The notes under the pieces are model-generated. The model was given only the letters and a program-made list of their open reading frames with translations. It was not told the origin of the DNA and searched no databases. Made by a program: the position numbers and the translations under genes. This document shows, piece by piece, positions 63,036 through 64,000 of a DNA stretch of 64,000 bases. Origin of the DNA: CAYUWG01 sp964448285 (GTDB lineage: Bacteria > Bacteroidota > Ignavibacteria > SZUA-365); contig CAYUWG010000001.1 of assembly GCA_964448285.1 (NCBI GenBank), forward strand, positions 1 through 64,000. Direction: 5' to 3'. Positions within the stretch are counted from its first letter, which is position 1; every line of letters begins with the position of its first letter.

Positions 63036-64000
63036 ATGACCGACACACCGTATAACATGCATACCCCTACCCAATACCGAATCGAAAAGGACTCCCTCGG
63101 AACGAAAGAAATCCCGGCGCACGCGTATTACGGCATTCATACACAGCGCGCAATCGAGAACTTTCCCATCACGGGAGTGCGCATCTCAAGCTTCCCGCAT
63201 ATCATTCGCGCACTTGCTCTTGTGAAGAAAGCCTGCGCTTATGCAAACGTGGACTTAGGCATTCTTGAAAAGAAAGTCGGAGAAGCAATCTCCATCGCCT
63301 GTGACGAACTGCTTGCCAACAAATTCCACGACCAGTTTCCTGTGGATGCGATTCAAGGAGGAGCCGGAACGAGCACGAACATGAACGCGAATGAAGTCAT
63401 CGCGAACATTGCGCTCGAAAAATTGGGATTCGCGATGGGAGAGTACGACCACTGCCATCCGAACGACCACGTCAACCTGTCGCAATCGACGAATGACGTG
63501 TATCCCACTGCAATCCGCATTGCGCTCTTCACGAAAATCGCAGACCTGGTGGAAGCGATGACCAGATTGAAGGAAGCGTTCGAGGCAAAGGAGCGTGAGT
63601 TTTCCGGTGTCATTAAAATGGGAAGGACGCAATTGCAGGATGCCGTTCCGATGACTCTCGGGCAGGAATTCAGCACATACGCGGTGATGATCGGCGAAGA
63701 CATCCAGCGCATCACCGAAGCGAGGGAGCTTTTACGCGAAATGAACCTCGGCGCTACGGCGATCGGAACAGGTTTGAACGCACCGTCAGGATACACGGAC
63801 CTGGTGCGCGAGTATTTGAACCGCTATGGTAATCTCGATTTCGTTACGTCGGCAAACCTTGTCGAAGCGACACAGGACGCGGGCGTCTTCGTACAGTTGA
63901 GCGGAGTACTCAAACGCATTGCGGTAAAGCTTTCGAAAACGTGCAACGATCTCCGACTCCTTTCATCAGGACCGCGCGCGGGTTTGAATGAGATAAACCT
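63036..64000 (+). CDS. aspA: Aspartate ammonia-lyase, C-terminus cut by window
   Basis: Converts aspartate to fumarate and ammonia. 321 codons are inside the window. The frame shows 'AHAYYGIHTQRAIENFPITG' (the 'NFPITG' favours AspA over fumarase), 'DAIQGGAGTSTNMNANEV', 'HPNDHVNLSQSTNDVYPTA' and 'GRTQLQDAVPMTLGQEF', conserved in the aspartase/fumarase superfamily. The catalytic loop GSSxMPxKxNP would lie beyond the window end, so the last proof is missing. A second in-frame ATG is at 63057. Confidence 0.9.
   Translation, partial: MTDTPYNMHTPTQYRIEKDSLGTKEIPAHAYYGIHTQRAIENFPITGVRISSFPHIIRALALVKKACAYANVDLGILEKKVGEAISIACDELLANKFHDQFPVDAIQGGAGTSTNMNANEVIANIALEKLGFAMGEYDHCHPNDHVNLSQSTNDVYPTAIRIALFTKIADLVEAMTRLKEAFEAKEREFSGVIKMGRTQLQDAVPMTLGQEFSTYAVMIGEDIQRITEARELLREMNLGATAIGTGLNAPSGYTDLVREYLNRYGNLDFVTSANLVEATQDAGVFVQLSGVLKRIAVKLSKTCNDLRLLSSGPRAGLNEIN

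Overview
The window looks like one chromosomal segment of a free-living bacterium of the Bacteroidota/Chlorobiota side of the FCB group, most like an Ignavibacteria or Kapabacteria relative. The evidence is a moderate GC content, BamA and lipoproteins typical of a two-membrane cell, a secreted protein with the 'YPNPF' FlgD-like/type IX secretion-like module common in that group, and a very large multiheme cytochrome operon. This placement is an inference; there is no rRNA gene in the window to settle it.

Layout. (1) 1-4.7 kb, minus strand: thiolase, tpiA, uppS and bamA (cut by the window edge), preceded by tRNA-Phe with its own terminator. (2) 4.8-9.7 kb: an M28 peptidase, two envelope proteins, an EamA exporter and nadE. 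(3) 9.75-23.6 kb, plus strand: a core cell-cycle and envelope block with an acidic unknown protein, obgE, an orphan FecCD permease, rpmH-rnpA-yidD-yidC, rlmI, a GH2-like membrane protein and smc. A near-perfect parS site lies between yidC and rlmI. Together with smc and the rpmH cluster it suggests this region is close to the replication origin. (4) 23.6-27.4 kb: an AT-rich restriction island with a single-chain type IIG enzyme, a translationally coupled membrane protein and a duplicated, broken tail of a second type IIG gene. (5) 27.4-33.7 kb: ordinary genes (lipoprotein, bioY, queE, metallophosphoesterase and others) and a propeller protein with the secretion-like module. (6) 33.7-42.6 kb: an accessory island. 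It holds a deleted integron-type tyrosine recombinase, an integron gene cassette carrying an antiviral-type reverse transcriptase with a foldable attC site, a NucS-like nuclease, VanZ and TolB-like genes, a methyltransferase fragment, and a complete cytosine methylase/Vsr/HNH restriction cluster. (7) 42.6-57.1 kb, minus strand: a compact operon of twelve recognised genes encoding seven multiheme c-type cytochromes (73 haem motifs by my count), two cytochrome b561-type membrane modules, a Rieske protein, a cytochrome b6-like protein, an outer-membrane barrel and a cation-efflux protein. (8) 57.3-64 kb: a CoA-transferase/alcohol dehydrogenase pair, DoxX, a DUF2339 protein and the start of aspartate ammonia-lyase.

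How parts work together. The cytochrome operon reads as a quinol-to-periplasm (possibly to-outside) electron pathway. b561/multiheme and NapC-like proteins would exchange electrons with quinones, the Rieske/cytochrome b pair forms a bc-type complex in which a multiheme protein stands where cytochrome c1 or f would be, and soluble multiheme proteins plus an outer-membrane barrel could carry electrons further. The two restriction loci and the reverse-transcriptase cassette make this segment rich in probable phage defence. The most promising candidate for something new is the reverse-transcriptase integron cassette at 34.3-36.1 kb.
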